Shown piece after piece: positions 20,202 to 32,132 of a stretch of 64,000 bases of DNA. A program made the position numbers and the translations under genes. The stretch is from contig CM037861.1 in NCBI GenBank assembly GCA_021292105.1, positions 48,994,634 to 49,058,633 of the forward strand. The letters run 5' to 3'. The notes beneath the pieces were generated by a model. The model worked only from the letters and a program-made list of their open reading frames with translations, was not told the DNA's origin and made no database searches. How positions within the stretch are numbered: the stretch's first letter is position 1; every line of letters starts with the position of its first letter. The DNA comes from Anadara kagoshimensis (Eukaryota > Mollusca > Bivalvia > Arcoida > Arcidae).

Positions 20202-20560
20202 ATTGATCCCACCAAAGATCTTGATCTTCAAGATGTCAAAACATCTGCAGAAACAGCAAACCGCTTTGACGAAACCATTGTTTATACAATTATAGGGGAC
20301 GTAATCGCTACTGACCTTAAATTTTTTGGGGGGACAAGGGAGATAATCATTAGTGACCTAATACAACCCCATGTTTCTAATTGACCAATGGGAATAAAGG
20401 ATTTTGATCTGAGGTGGGATAAATTTTGAATATGTGCCAAATTGTCAAGTATTGATAAATACATGTACTAGAGGTAAAACCTTGCTATACCTAGGCAACT
20501 GCTTGTGATTAAAAATTTTGTTTAGATTCTGTTACAAGTATTCTGTTTTATGTCCAGATA

Positions 20561-20760
20561 GAATGGGGAACGCTGTTCCATGTGATACCTTCTAATGTTT
20601 ATGTGGAACACTTATTTCTAATGGATATTGAAATGCATAAATTGACTTTTCCCTGCAAACACAACATCATTCCGGGAATCTTTGACGTTGACGTTTTCCA
20701 AAACATTCTGCACAAACATTAAGAGGTATTGATCACGTGGTACAGCATTAAACCCTATTG
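20561..20760. mobile_element. MITE family E, copy A
   Basis: Left end GAACGCTGTTCCATGTGATA with CTTCTAATGTTTATG and right end ACATTAAGAGGTATTGATCA with CGTGGTACAGCATTAAACCC are imperfectly inverted. Related sequence lies at about 21990-22182. Confidence 0.6.
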
Positions 20761-21989
20761 TGAGTTAAATTTTGTTTGCAGTTTAATCAAGGTTTAGTTA
20801 AGTCATTGACTGTTCATGTATTTTTAAGATGTCCAGTCAGCAATGATTAGGTTGATACTGTGTAACTAACTTAGAATGTTGAATGTTCAAATGTTTACAT
20901 TTGACTATTCACTTATTATTTATTTATTATTTGAATTCAAACAATATTGTATTATGTTTTGAGATTTTGTTTAATAATAATAACCTGTTGATTAATTTCT
21001 ATTGATTTCTTGTAAAAAAAAAATACATTTTGTGCTTCATGAAATTTTTTATAAATTTACATGTCCGTATATTTCTACAAAAGTGATAAAATTGTTGTGC
21101 AATAACTCTGACATTCCGGTAATAACATTGTAAATTTAAAGTGTTATTTAAAAGAAAATGATGCAGAAAAAATAAGGAAAAGGGTACTCAAAAATACTCA
21201 AAAAGTGCTTTTGTAATCTATTTTAATATTCTTGGAAGGACTTAAATTTTTATATCTCAACCCATTAAAGTCTATTAGAATTAAAATTATTTTACAGACT
21301 TGTTCAAAATGTCTGGATTCTTTCATTTATGGCTTTTTCAGTCAAAATTTGAATTTTAGTGGCAGGCACAAATGGACATCTGTGCACTGTGGTACTATTT
21401 GTGTTATTTATAAGTTTTATCAGTTTATCACTGTTGGTTTTGTTCCCCTTTACAAGTTACTTTTTGTACTTTAATTTACATTATCCAAGGCAGTATTTTA
21501 TGTTCCTTTATTAGTCAATTTTTCAATATCTATTCCATATAGTATTGTAAAGTTTTTTTCCATACATTTTCTACATCATGAAAATTGTTCATCAATTTTT
21601 CATTCGTAATGGTTTCATCTTTTTCTGTCTTTAGTTATTTCTAAAAAAGTTTTTAAGAATTTGTAAGAAATAAATTAGATCTTAACACTAGCTAACAATA
21701 TATCTACTTTTTAATTGTTGACTAGTTTCGCCAGTCTTCAGGACTTACAACACCATACTCCACTCACTATTCACAGGTGTTGGTTTCCTGTATTTTTAGT
21801 ATTCCAGTTGTATTTGTAGCAAGATTTAAAGATTTTATAGGTCAGTAGGCGTTTTTCAACTTTCATCACACATCCATAAACCACATCAATCATGCAGACA
21901 ACAGTAACTCCTTAATTATTCAATTCTCATTTGTTTCAGGAATTTTGATTGGTCATACCTTTTCTGTTATTTATGTTTGAAAGAATGGA

Positions 21990-22182
21990 GTTCACCAATG
22001 AACCATGTGATCAATTCCCCTTAACATTTTTGCCGAACATTTTGGAAAGGTTTATGTTGACAATTCCAAGGGTTACGTCGTTTTATGGAAAAAATGTGAA
22101 CTGAAGCGATTCCTTTTCCAGTGGTATCATCGTTCCACAGAACAATATGGCATATCACATGGTACACTGCCGAACCCTATTG
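21990..22182. mobile_element. MITE family E, copy B
   Basis: CATGTGATCAATTCCCCTTAAC at the left and CATATCACATGGTACACTGC plus CGAACCCTATTG at the right; the first half aligns with the reverse complement of the right half of 20561-20760. Confidence 0.55.
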
Positions 22183-22599
22183 ACTCTCGGTGATGTCATG
22201 TTATCATTATAGATGATTCACAGAGATATTTGTATTGGATGAAGTGGTCTAATTGTTTTACTTGCTACAGGTTGTAAAAGTATTCAATGCACTGATTTGT
22301 TGTTTAAAAATTTTGAAATCCATAAATTTAAATACATTATAAGAAATGTTTTTTTTTTTTAAATTTTATGGAAGAATTTGACATTTTGCACAGAATAATA
22401 TAATTCGCAGCGAATTATGCAGTATGCAAAATGTTCAAATTCCTTCATTTTGCCATAACAAAAAGAAAAATTTATTTCATTTCTGTAGTAATACATGTAT
22501 GTGTTATATTTGTTCATTCTCACCTGCTTAAGCCAAACATTTTTTATCATTTATCATGATCCGTAGATTTTTACCTTAAGATGGTTTGTAATTTATGCA

Positions 22600-22960
22600 A
22601 GGTGTGTTATGGGTTAATTATTTGACCTCCAACATGAGTTTTTCCAAGGGCAACCATATCTAGTCGAGTTGACACTCCCATATACTCAATACTTAAACCT
22701 AGAAATGTTTTTTCCTATGAAGTTTTTTTGCTGTTTTGTATTCTATAGGGTCCCTAGAGTAAAATTAAGTTAGTTGCCCTGGAGGCAACATTGGGCAAAT
22801 TGAATAATTTGCATATATCCAAGATGGCTGCCTGACGCCATATTGAAAATCTATCTTTTGTAAAAATTGTTCTACAATAGCTTGCAATATACCGTTTTAT
22901 ATGTTTTTAGGGATGAGGGACTCATTTCCGTTGTTGTTTTAACATTTGGGACATTTTGAA
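22600..22960 (+). repeat. Left terminal inverted repeat of the 4.4-kb element
   Basis: Matches 26620-27010 in reverse complement with substitutions and small indels; the best-conserved block is at about 22705-22735 (CCTAGAAATGTT to TTTTTTTGCTGTT). Confidence 0.65.
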
Positions 22961-23279
22961 AGTATATTTAACAATTTTGACCAGACAAGGGTTTATTATA
23001 ATTAGATTAACTCAGCATATCACATTCAATGCTGTGTAACTTAACCATGCATCTTGATACGTTTTGATTAAAAGGTCATAAATGAGGCTCGCACAATTCC
23101 TTTTAATAAGAAATTAAAAACATAATCTTTGGCAGCAGTGAATTGATTCGACTTTTACATAAACATTGATACATTACTTCATGTAATGAAGTATTATGGT
23201 TTCGGAAATCTGCAGCAAAATCTGTCACTGATAATGCACAACCTTCCACAAATTGTTTGGTTGGAGTTGAACAGTAGAA

Positions 23280-23326
23280 CTTTTTTTTTTTTTTTTTTTG
23301 TTTGTTTGTTTGTTTTTTGTTTTTTT
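23280..23326. repeat. Poly-T / TTTG-rich tract
   Basis: About 20 T, then TTTGTTTGTTTG and T runs, inside the 22600-27010 element. Confidence 0.9.
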
Positions 23327-24116
23327 GGGGGTTTTATGATAGTTTTGATATTTTAATTAACTATTTCCACTCCAAATGGCCGCTATGAGACACACGTTAT
23401 AAATACAGACTTCCATGTTCATTCATGTGGTATAAGTGAAAAGGTAGTGCACAGTGAATATTTGGCTTACTTCTGGTGTCTTAACTTACCTAAGTTACCA
23501 TTAAGCAACATCTCGAAATCTAGACCTGAAACTGCTGTTTCACATATAAATTATACTGGACTGCAGAAAATAATACCCTTGCACTGTATACCACCAAAAC
23601 TATTTGTATCCTGATTAACAAACCCAACAAATAATTTTATTGGATGCTGGACATGTACAATATGCTGGTAAACTTTATCAGTGTCTGCTATAAACACATG
23701 CGTGTCCTGTTGAGGATATTGCATGTCGACACCATAGTGATTATTAGGATGCTGTCTTGGTTAACCAGTTTGGAGTACAAACTGCTATCAAATTTGAAAA
23801 AGGCATAACTCTCTAGCCTGATCCTTTTAGTGGGTAGATTTGTGCTTCTCTGATCGATTGGAATGAATATATTCTGAGTGTGATACGAACCATAACTCAA
23901 AGAGTTTAATCCTCGATGTTTATTGGATATATATGACCAAAATGTATTGCTTATTCAACCCCCCTCTAAATAAAAACAGGTCATAAGGCAATTGTTCACA
24001 AAATTGCTTCAAATGTGTCAATGTGGTGGATTCAGTTGCAATGGATGTGAAGATGGAATAAGAGTACAATCCGGTCTACCTGATGAGTTTTATAATGCCA
24101 TCATTGGCTCTATATA

Positions 24117-24981
24117 CAGTTGACTCTTATCTCGAACTCGACGGGGAAATGCAAAAAGTTCGACTTATCCGGAGTTCGAGATAACCGATGTTAAAAACGA
24201 CAACAAAAGGGACGTAACTTGTACACGCCTGTTTTATCTTGTCAAACTGTATATTGCCGGTTTCTCCTATATCGTATGTATTCAAACATGATATATAAAA
24301 ACTGCATTATTTATTATTTGTATTTATAATTGACAATGTAGTATATTAAAAATCGGGAGAGTATCTGTTACTTGTTATTAGCCGACAAATAGTGGAGTCC
24401 GCTTTGGTCTCCATACCAGTTTCGCTTTGTGTACTTTAATCATCCCAAGTTTCCGGTTGTATTGAGTAATGTTCACATCACACGTTTTTTTTCGGAAGCC
24501 ATGTTCAGCTTGGCAGTAATTATAACACCTGCGAATCCCCTTGATGGTTTAAGGGCTTAAGGAAATTGGGAGGTCAGTGCAATGTTGTAATTTTAAAATC
24601 AACACGAGGCCGACAGTCAAATATTTTATTTGTGTCGGAATGTGTTTTTTCTACAAAAAAATCTGTAGGCGCTGACAAATTTGATTTCTCAAAAATTTTT
24701 TGTTCGAGTTAACAAATTAATTTTCCTAAATTTTTTGTTCGAGTTAACAAATTTAATTTTCCTAAATTTTTTGTTCGAGTTAACGAGTGTAATTTTCATA
24801 GGATTTTCATTCAAGGGGACGAAAATATTGTTCGACATATCCGATAATTCGAGATATCCGAGTTCGAGATAAGCGGAGTGATTTTGGTTTAATAAAGAAC
24901 AACTCTGTTCGGACTTTTTAAAAAAGTTCGAGATATCCGGTAGTTCGAGATATCCGAGTTCGAGATAACGAGATTCAACTG
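24117..24981. mobile_element. Inverted-repeat DNA element with TA target duplication, 865 bp
   Basis: Starts CAGTTGACTCTTATCTCGAA and ends with the inverted match GAGATAACGAGATTCAACTG, flanked by TA on each side (24115-24116, 24982-24983). Sub-terminal repeats of TTCGAGATATCCGAG occur on both sides. TA duplication with CAGT ends fits Tc1/mariner or pogo-type MITEs. It sits inside the 22600-27010 element. No transposase. Confidence 0.75.
24690..24790 (+). repeat. Short tandem repeat inside the 865-bp element, about 38 bp x 3
   Basis: Three successive copies of AAATTTTTTGTTCGAGTTAA separated by CAAATTAATTTTCC-like spacers. Confidence 0.8.
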
Positions 24982-25410
24982 TAGATGATAAAGACAATTC
25001 GTTTCAAAGCGAAGCTGTCAAGATGCAAAAACAAAGCCAGTTATTGATCTTGGAAACATGTTTCTTTGGTTATCGTTGTTTGGACAGCAAGGGCAGTTTG
25101 AGCATAGTTTCTGCTTGCATTTGTAATCGGTTCTGTTCCTTTTTTGACATTGGTAGAAAATAGTTGTCATTGTAAAAGGAATTAAGTCAGCTCTAGACAA
25201 ATCGCTTTGTGGAGTTCGTTCACCCAAAACTCACAATCACAATGATTCACAGTTTTTTTACCACATCTCTTGATCACATGGGGTTAACCCATCAGATTTC
25301 ATTGCATCAATCCAAAAAAGGTCATATTTGTACCCAGACACTTCAAAGAAAATCTTGTTTTTCGACAAATACCATCTCATATATTCTAAGAAACCAGGAC
25401 AGAGGGAACA

Positions 25411-25611
25411 CCACAGCAATATGTATACGATTGTGGATTCGGCCATGATGAATCCGGCATAACTATGGTATCGTATGTTCTCCGGGCTGCACAGACAGGT
25501 CATGATATCATTTGTGTGCTGATTGACGACACAGATGTTTTTGTTTCCCTAGTGTATTGGGTGTATACGCATGAAAATATTGTGATGTACAGATGGAGTA
25601 ATAGGATATAA
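25411..25611 (+). pseudogene. Relic of a transposon-type protein (DDTDVFV motif)
   Basis: The open frame reads VYDCGFGHDESGITMVSYVL, RAAQTGHDIICVLIDDTDVF and VSLVYWVYTHE before TAA at 25609. It resembles, from memory, an E/D-A-D-T ... DDTDVFVLLVYW block seen in repeat-encoded proteins of molluscs and cnidarians. Upstream sequence does not continue the frame with recognisable protein, so this is a fragment. A cysteine-rich stretch on the minus strand at about 25080-25150 (TDYKCKQKLCSNCPCC) may be another remnant. Identification is tentative. Confidence 0.4.
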
Positions 25612-25636
25612 GTTTTTGAACATCAATGCAACTAAC

Positions 25637-25954
25637 TATGGTCTTGATTTGAGATGTCTTTAACTGCCAGGCATGCATGCTCTCAGTGTCGTGGTCTTGG
25701 TTTGAGATGTCTTTAACTGTCCGGCATGCATGCTCTCAGTGTCGTGGTCTTGGTTTGAGATGTCTTTTACTGTCAGGCATGCATGCTCTCAGTGTCGTGG
25801 TCTTGGTTCGAGATGTCTTGAACAGCCAGGCATGCACACTGTAAGTGTGATGGTCTTGGATCGAGATGTCTTGAACCACCAGGCGTGAATGCTCTTAGGG
25901 ACATGGACTTCGTTCGAGATATCTTGAGCTGTTATGTATGTATGTTCTTAGTGG
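25637..25954. repeat. 53-bp tandem repeat, 6 copies
   Basis: Core TGAGATGTCTTTAACTGTC plus GGCATGCATGCTCTCAGTGT. The first three copies are nearly identical and the last three progressively diverged, an age or homogenisation gradient. Confidence 0.9.
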
Positions 25955-26619
25955 TTGTGATACAACATCATAATTACAAACTCTTATTCTCCTCATTTAG
26001 CTGATGTGGTCAACAAAGATCACAAATAATTTTATGGGATCTGAACCATTCTTTGTTGTTCTGTATTGCCAGCCAGCAGGGAAAACTGTGACGTTTCCAT
26101 AGGTTCTTCATAAGTAACACCAAAGCCTTATAGTTTTAACTTTGTATCAAACGCCATTTTCTGTTGTCGCAACTTTAGTTAATGTTGTGAAAGGGTACCG
26201 AGTCAAGATCCTCCTGAGCAGTATGAGATGATAACCAATTTCGGATTGAAATTCAAAGATCAATTCTCATTACATGTTATAGCGAAAGGATACTCAGCGC
26301 CCAAAGAACTTCTTTGTCGTGTTATGTCAATGTAAGGCACAAAATCATAAGTGCAACACACAAGGACATGCTTGCCTAAAACAAATTCTGTATATAATTT
26401 TGTAACTGTTTTGGAGAAAGGGAGTGTTTGAATTTTTACACAAGGGTGAAAAGTTATTTGACACATATAGTCGGTCATTATAGACATGATGGTATTTAAT
26501 GTAAAACTAATACCAGAATTGAGTTGCCCCTGCCTAAATACCCCTGCAAAGATGTATGGCAATCTATTATAAATTTGTTTTTGTACAAAATCAATATTTC
26601 AAGATGGCGTCCGTCGGTC

Positions 26620-27010
26620 ATCTTGTGTTTATAGCTTATTGTGTGAGTTAAGTGTTCCGTATGTAAAAATTAACACCAGAAATGGGTTCCTCATGCCTGA
26701 AAACATATAAAAGGATATATTACAACCTATTGGAAGATATTTTATATCGCAGTATGTATTTTAATTTGACGTTTGGCGGCCATTTTGGATTTCTGTATAT
26801 TGTGCAAGTTGCCCAAATTTGCCCGAAGGGCAACTAAGTTAGTTTTGTTCAAGGACCCATAAGGAAAACAAAACAGCAAAAAAACTTCATAGGAATGAAC
26901 ATTTCTAGGTTCATAAAATGCCTACTCGACTAATCTACCGTATTTTGATTTTAGGATTGTCAGTTTGAGTCAAAATTAAAGGTCCTATTGTAACACACCA
27001 TAACACACCC
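26620..27010 (-). repeat. Right terminal inverted repeat of the 4.4-kb element
   Basis: Reverse complement of 22600-22960; the conserved block AACAGCAAAAAAACTTCATA lies at about 26870-26890. Confidence 0.65.
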
Positions 27011-27455
27011 AACAAAGGTCAGTATTATGCAGTTTATTATGATAGTTATCACAAATAAGCCTAATGTTGGTTTGCTTTGTGTGTGTTTGTTAATGAAATA
27101 ATGATTATGTGTTACATGTGTTCAGTAATTGAATTTAATAAAAAGGAAATACATTTGCAGTATTAAATTTGCTGTTAAAATTGGTCGAGGCCTTGTTGAT
27201 TATCTTATTATTATTATTATATTTTTACATATTTATTAGTACAATTGTTTTAGATATGTTTAATTGGTCATATATGATATAAAATCCCTTGTTATATAAA
27301 ACAATTCCACACAAGTGTATTAAATGTTATTTTTTTTTATTTTTTTTTTTTGTATACATGGTTGAATCACACAGGGAATTTTGCCTCCCATTTGAGATAC
27401 CAGTTCCATCAAATGAAAGTGAAAGATTGATCCATTTGAATGGGATTTTATGCCT

Positions 27456-27706
27456 TAGTCAAGACTATTTCAGTATTTCACCTATATCGAGGCATCACCA
27501 GCTATAGGTGAAGTGAAAGAAATTTTGGCCTTTGCAGGGTGCTCAGGGCAATGCGCAGGGAAGCTTCTTTAGTGTACCAAGCTTACTGTGACAAGGGCAT
27601 TGGTTTTTAAGGTCTCTTCTGAAGGCCCCTGTAACTTTCATTTCTGGTCAGATACAGCAAGGATAAAAACCCTGGCCTCTTGCCAACTCCACTACTATAG
27701 TGGTAT
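27456..27706 (-). repeat. tRNA-derived SINE family 1
   Basis: CATCACCAGCTATAGGTGAA, GTGCTCAGGGCAATGCGCAG, then CTTTAGTGTACCAAGC. The head is eroded. Confidence 0.75.
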
Positions 27707-28269
27707 TGAATGTGAAAGAGATATTCATAAAATAAAAGTGAAAACTATATAAGCAATGCTTTGGTTAAAAGACATAACATGCTTTTACAATTGATGTCTT
27801 CATTCAGATTCAAGCCTAGCATAGTACCTCTGGCCTGTCGGCACAAAGCTCTAAAGAAAAATCTCACCACATTCGAGCACAGAATATTGTTAAGCAACTT
27901 TTATTTGTGTGCTGTAACTTTCCAGGTTTTGCAAGAAGAACATAATTTGTGTTATCTGTACCAAATATTCAGCTTTAATCAATATTTGGAAAGTTAAGTC
28001 ATGAAATGGTTTTGGCAAGAGAATTGTGAAAGTTAATATCTGCAAATAAAAGTTGGTTTACGGTAGTGTATATCCGACAATTTAGTATATATCTGTAACT
28101 ACCCAAGAATCCATCTCCAATGAGACATGCAAAACAGTAAAATCAATGGATTTAAACCCAGTTCCTCTGGTATTTCTGCTGAAAACTCTACTTGACAAAC
28201 TAAGGTGAAATTCCCATGTGTTCCCTTGGTAAATAATGACACATACATACATATGTAACATTCATGTAT

Positions 28270-30100
28270 GAGGTCATTTGTTGGGGTCTATAATGTACTC
28301 ATGTCACTCAACTGGAGCATTTGTTTGGGATTTATAATGTACTCATGCCACTCTACTGAACCATTTGTTTAGGGTCTATAATGTACTCAAGCCACTCAAC
28401 TGGACCATTTGTTTGGGGTCTATAATGTACTCAAGCCATTCAACTGGACCATTTGTTAGCGGCTTACTAATGTACTCTAGCCCCTGACTCTAACTGAACC
28501 CCTTTTTATCATTTTATGTTTGGGGTCTATAATGTACTCAAGCCATTCAACTGAACCATTTGTTTTGGGGTCTATAATGTACTCAAGCCACTCAACTAAA
28601 CCATATGTTTGGGGTCTATAATGTACTCAAGCCATTCAACTGAACCATTTGTTTGGGGTCTATAATGTACTCAAGCCACTCAACTGAACCATTTGTTTGG
28701 GGTCTATAATGTACTCAAGCCATTCAACTGGACCATTTGTTTTGGGTCTATAATTAACTCAAGCCACTCAACTGGAGCATTTGTTTGGGATCTATAATGT
28801 ACTCATGCCACTCTACTGGACCATTTGTTTAGGGTCTATAATGTACTCAAGCCACTCAACTGGACCAATTGTTTGGGGTCTATAATGTACTCAAGCCACT
28901 CAACTGGACCATTTGTTTGGGGTCTATAATGTACTCATGATACTCAACTGGACCTTTTGTTTGGGGTCTATAATGTACTCAAGCCACTCAACTGGACCAT
29001 TTGTTTGGGGTCTATAATTAACTCAAGCCGCTCAACTGGAGCATTTGTTTGGGATCTATAATGTACTCATGCCACTCTACTGGACCTTTTGTTTAGGGTC
29101 TATAATGTACTCAAGCCACTCAACTGGACCAATTGTTTGGGGTCTATAATGTACTCAAGCCACTCAACTGGACCATTTGTTTGGGGTCTATAATGTACTC
29201 ATGATACTCAACTGGACCTTTTGTTTGGGGTCTATAATGTACTCAAGCCACTCAACTGGACCATTTGTTTGGGGTCTATAATGTACTCATGCCACTTAAC
29301 TGGACCATTTGTTTGGGGTCTATAATGTACTCAAGCCATTCAACTGGACCATTTGTTTAGGGTCTATAATGTACTCAAGCCACTCAACTGGACCATTTGT
29401 TTGGGGTCTATAATGTACTCAAGCCACTCAACTGAACCATTTGTTTTGGGGTCTATAATGTACTCAAGCCACTCAAATGAACCATATGTTTGGGGTCTAT
29501 AATGTACTCGAGCCATTCAACTGAACCATTTGTTTGGGGTCTATAATGTACTCAAGCCACTCAACTGAACCATTTGTTTGGGGTCTATAATGTACTCAAG
29601 CCATTCAACTGGACCATTTGTTTGGGGTCTATAATTAACTCAAGCCACTCAACCGGAGCATTTGTTTGGGATCTATAATGTACTCATGTCACTCTACTGG
29701 ACCATTTGTTTAGGGTCTATAATGTACTCAAGCCACTCAACTGGACCATTTGTTTGGGGTCTATAATGTACTCATGCCACTTAACTGGACCATTTGTTTG
29801 GGGTCTATAATGTACTCATGATACTCAACTGGACCTTTTGTTTGGGGTCTATAATGTACTCAAGCCACTCAACTGGACCATTTGTTTGGGGTCTATAATG
29901 TACTCATGCCACTCAACTGGACCATTTGTTTGGGGTCTATAATGTACTCAAGCCACTCAACTGGACCATTTGTTTGGGGTCTATAATGTACTCAAGCCAC
30001 TCAACTGGACCATTTATTTGGGGTCTATAATGTACTCTCAAGCCACTCAACTGGACCATTTGTTAGCGGCTTACTAATGTACTCTAGCCACACAACTGAA
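28270..30100. repeat. 44-bp minisatellite, about 41 copies
   Basis: Unit core GGGGTCTATAATGTACTCAA then GCCACTCAACTGGACCATTT and GTTT, about 44 bp, recurring over 1.8 kb with few indels. Variant units (TAATTAACTCAAGCC at 28751, 29015 and 29632, each followed by GGAGCATTTG and CTCTACTGGACC units) give a higher-order pattern spaced by about 6 and 14 units. A divergent end unit with GTTAGCGGCTTACTAATG occurs at 28455 and again at 30062. No coding potential. Confidence 0.95.
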
Positions 30101-30184
30101 TCCCTTTTTATCATTTTATGTTTTCTGGTAATTTTGGAGTTGGATATGCCCATAACATTTAAAAAATTTCACATTGTTTGGATG

Positions 30185-30350
30185 AAACCCTTAACCAATG
30201 ACCCATGTCAGGAATAACATAGATGAAAAAAAGAATCCTTGCTTCTAAATGCCAAAATCCCATTGCAATGGTATAAACTCTCCTATTATAGCCAGTGATG
30301 TCTCAATATAAGTGAAATTATCTTGACAAGGATGTAACACACTATTTCAC
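30185..30350 (+). repeat. SINE family 1, 3' part
   Basis: AATGACCCATGTCAGGAATA and TAGCCAGTGATGTCTCAATA with TATCTTGACAAGG; begins about 85 bases beyond the minisatellite. Confidence 0.6.
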
Positions 30351-30762
30351 TTATTCAAAAGTTTGGTAAAACAATTATCAAGAGTTAATTACATAAATGT
30401 ATTTTACAGTGGTATCTCTGTAATGATATGAATCAATCTGGTCTCTACATGGAATCTTTCAACACTTCTTATATTGTTCATCCACTTTTACTAGGTACAG
30501 GTTATACAATCAGTAGTTTTCTTTTATCATGGCAACACAAAATTTAAAATGTAAATCTGCACATTAAATTTACATTGTATTAAGTGTCCATAAAGTAGGT
30601 GCATTTTGTGTTTTAAACAAATAAAGACATTATTTATGCTCGAGGCAGCTGATTTTGACATTTGAAAACGTAGACCCATATAAATCACAATAACAAATTT
30701 AAATCCTCTTAAAACAGAATTTAATTTCCTTTAAACTATTAAGTCATACAAATGATCATAAA

Positions 30763-30968
30763 ACAGTAACAAATCTATAATGATATTATTTGACAAGAAC
30801 CATATCTGTCTCATATTTTTCTAGTTCTCTCACCTTCACTCTCGTTCTTGTTGCTAACAGTTATAAATCGCAGTAACAAATCTATAATGATATTATTGGA
30901 CAAGTACCATATCTGTCTCGTATTTTTCTAGTTCTCTCACCTGTTCTCGTTGCTAACCTTTATAAATC
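30763..30968. repeat. Tandem duplication, about 100-110 bp x 2
   Basis: AACAAATCTATAATGATATT ... TTTTTCTAGTTCTCTCACCT ... GTTGCTAAC occurs twice in direct succession. Confidence 0.85.
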
Positions 30969-31938
30969 ACAGTCAATGTAATGCACAAGTAAATATTACA
31001 GTAAATATATCATGCAACTTCTCAAGTCAAAAATGTTTAAACATAGATACATATATATTTATAGAATGTATATTATAAAGAACAATTAACACAACCTTCT
31101 ACATAATTATATATAAAACTATCCTAACTACTTAATATTTTCTGTTGCCTTGATTACCATAAATAACAAGCTGGACATGGAAGACACTTTTTTATTTACT
31201 TTTTTCCTCTATCTTATAATTTAAACTTATTTCTTTTTTCGATCTATTAACTATAATTTTTTACATATTACTACTAAATGGAATGTTCTATAGAAATGTC
31301 TAAGGATAATGGTACATGTATGCTGTTTTACCTAAAAATCACAGAGTTTGTCTTCTGTATAAAGAGAAAGGTGTACTAACGCTCATTTTTCTCGCTGTTG
31401 TCATTTAACAGTGAAAGTAATACATTTCAAATTAAATTATCACATGAATAAAATAGATCATATCCTAAGAGTTTGTACCTGCAAAAGTGTTCATGCTACT
31501 GAAACGGCAAAACTGTATACACAGCCAAATTTTGTTCACATGAAATTGACATGAATTTCACATGTTAATACATGAAACTAACATGAATTTCACATGAAAT
31601 TCATATATTTCATGTAAATCAAGGTACCTTAATACAGAATATTGGGTTGTATACCAGTGAATATTTCTACATATACAGTAACTCTTAGGAAGAAACAAGT
31701 CATAAATTATACATGTATATATTAAGACCACTATAAAGTATAAAGCTATAATTTTTGGAGATGACTAGATTTAGAAACTTTGCCATACGTGTAGTATAGG
31801 AAACACTAATGTAACAAAAGCACCTGTTTGACCATCAATTAAAATTACACTGGTCAGTTGTGTATCAATTTACTCTATAATAACTAATCTGACTAGTCCA
31901 TATAACTGTATATAGTAAAACAGTTCCTATATCTTTAT

Positions 31939-32132
31939 ACAGTAAAATCTTGTTTTAATACCCTTCAACAACTTTGCCATCTTGCGTATCACCACATTAT
32001 TTTGGTTCCCAAAAATCAATTTCTTCTTTATTTTTCTTTATCAACCTCCCTCAATTGATCACTAAACCTCTTTATAATGCCAAAACTGGACTGAACAAAT
32101 AATGGTGGTAATGATTAAAGGTTTTACTGTAT
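31939..32132. mobile_element. MITE family B, copy
   Basis: TACAGTAAAATCTTGTTTTA start and TTAAAGGTTTTACTGTA end; the same interior as 9399-9590. Confidence 0.85.

Larger units (their letters stand above)
18610..22599. other. Intergenic region without a gene
   Basis: Apart from the repeats listed (30-bp tandem, MITE A at 19329, inverted repeats at 20092, 20561 and 21990) I see AT-rich sequence with only short, unconserved ORFs. Confidence 0.7.
22600..27010. mobile_element. Probable DNA transposon with long terminal inverted repeats, about 4.4 kb, degenerate
   Basis: Sequence at 22600-22960 recurs as an imperfect reverse complement at about 26620-27010. Shared landmarks: GGTGTGTTA, CCTAGAAATGTT, TATGAAGTTTTTTTGCTGTT and AGTTAGTTGCCCT, with a spacer-like AACATATAAAA. 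Boundaries are estimates; no target duplication was identified. The inside holds a 865-bp inserted element (24117-24981), a protein-coding relic (25411-25611) and a 53-bp tandem repeat. A subunit of the right arm (around 26490-26600) is repeated next to it at 26660-26760. Confidence 0.65.

Noticed and set aside
27289..27997. Short ORFs that might form an exon between the two genes
   Set aside because: They lie in a poly-T tract and a family 1 SINE; no conserved residues or plausible splice-linked partner.
28270..30100. Regularly spaced repeats resembling a CRISPR array
   Set aside because: The whole 44-bp unit repeats with no unique spacers, and the window is animal nuclear DNA. It is a minisatellite.
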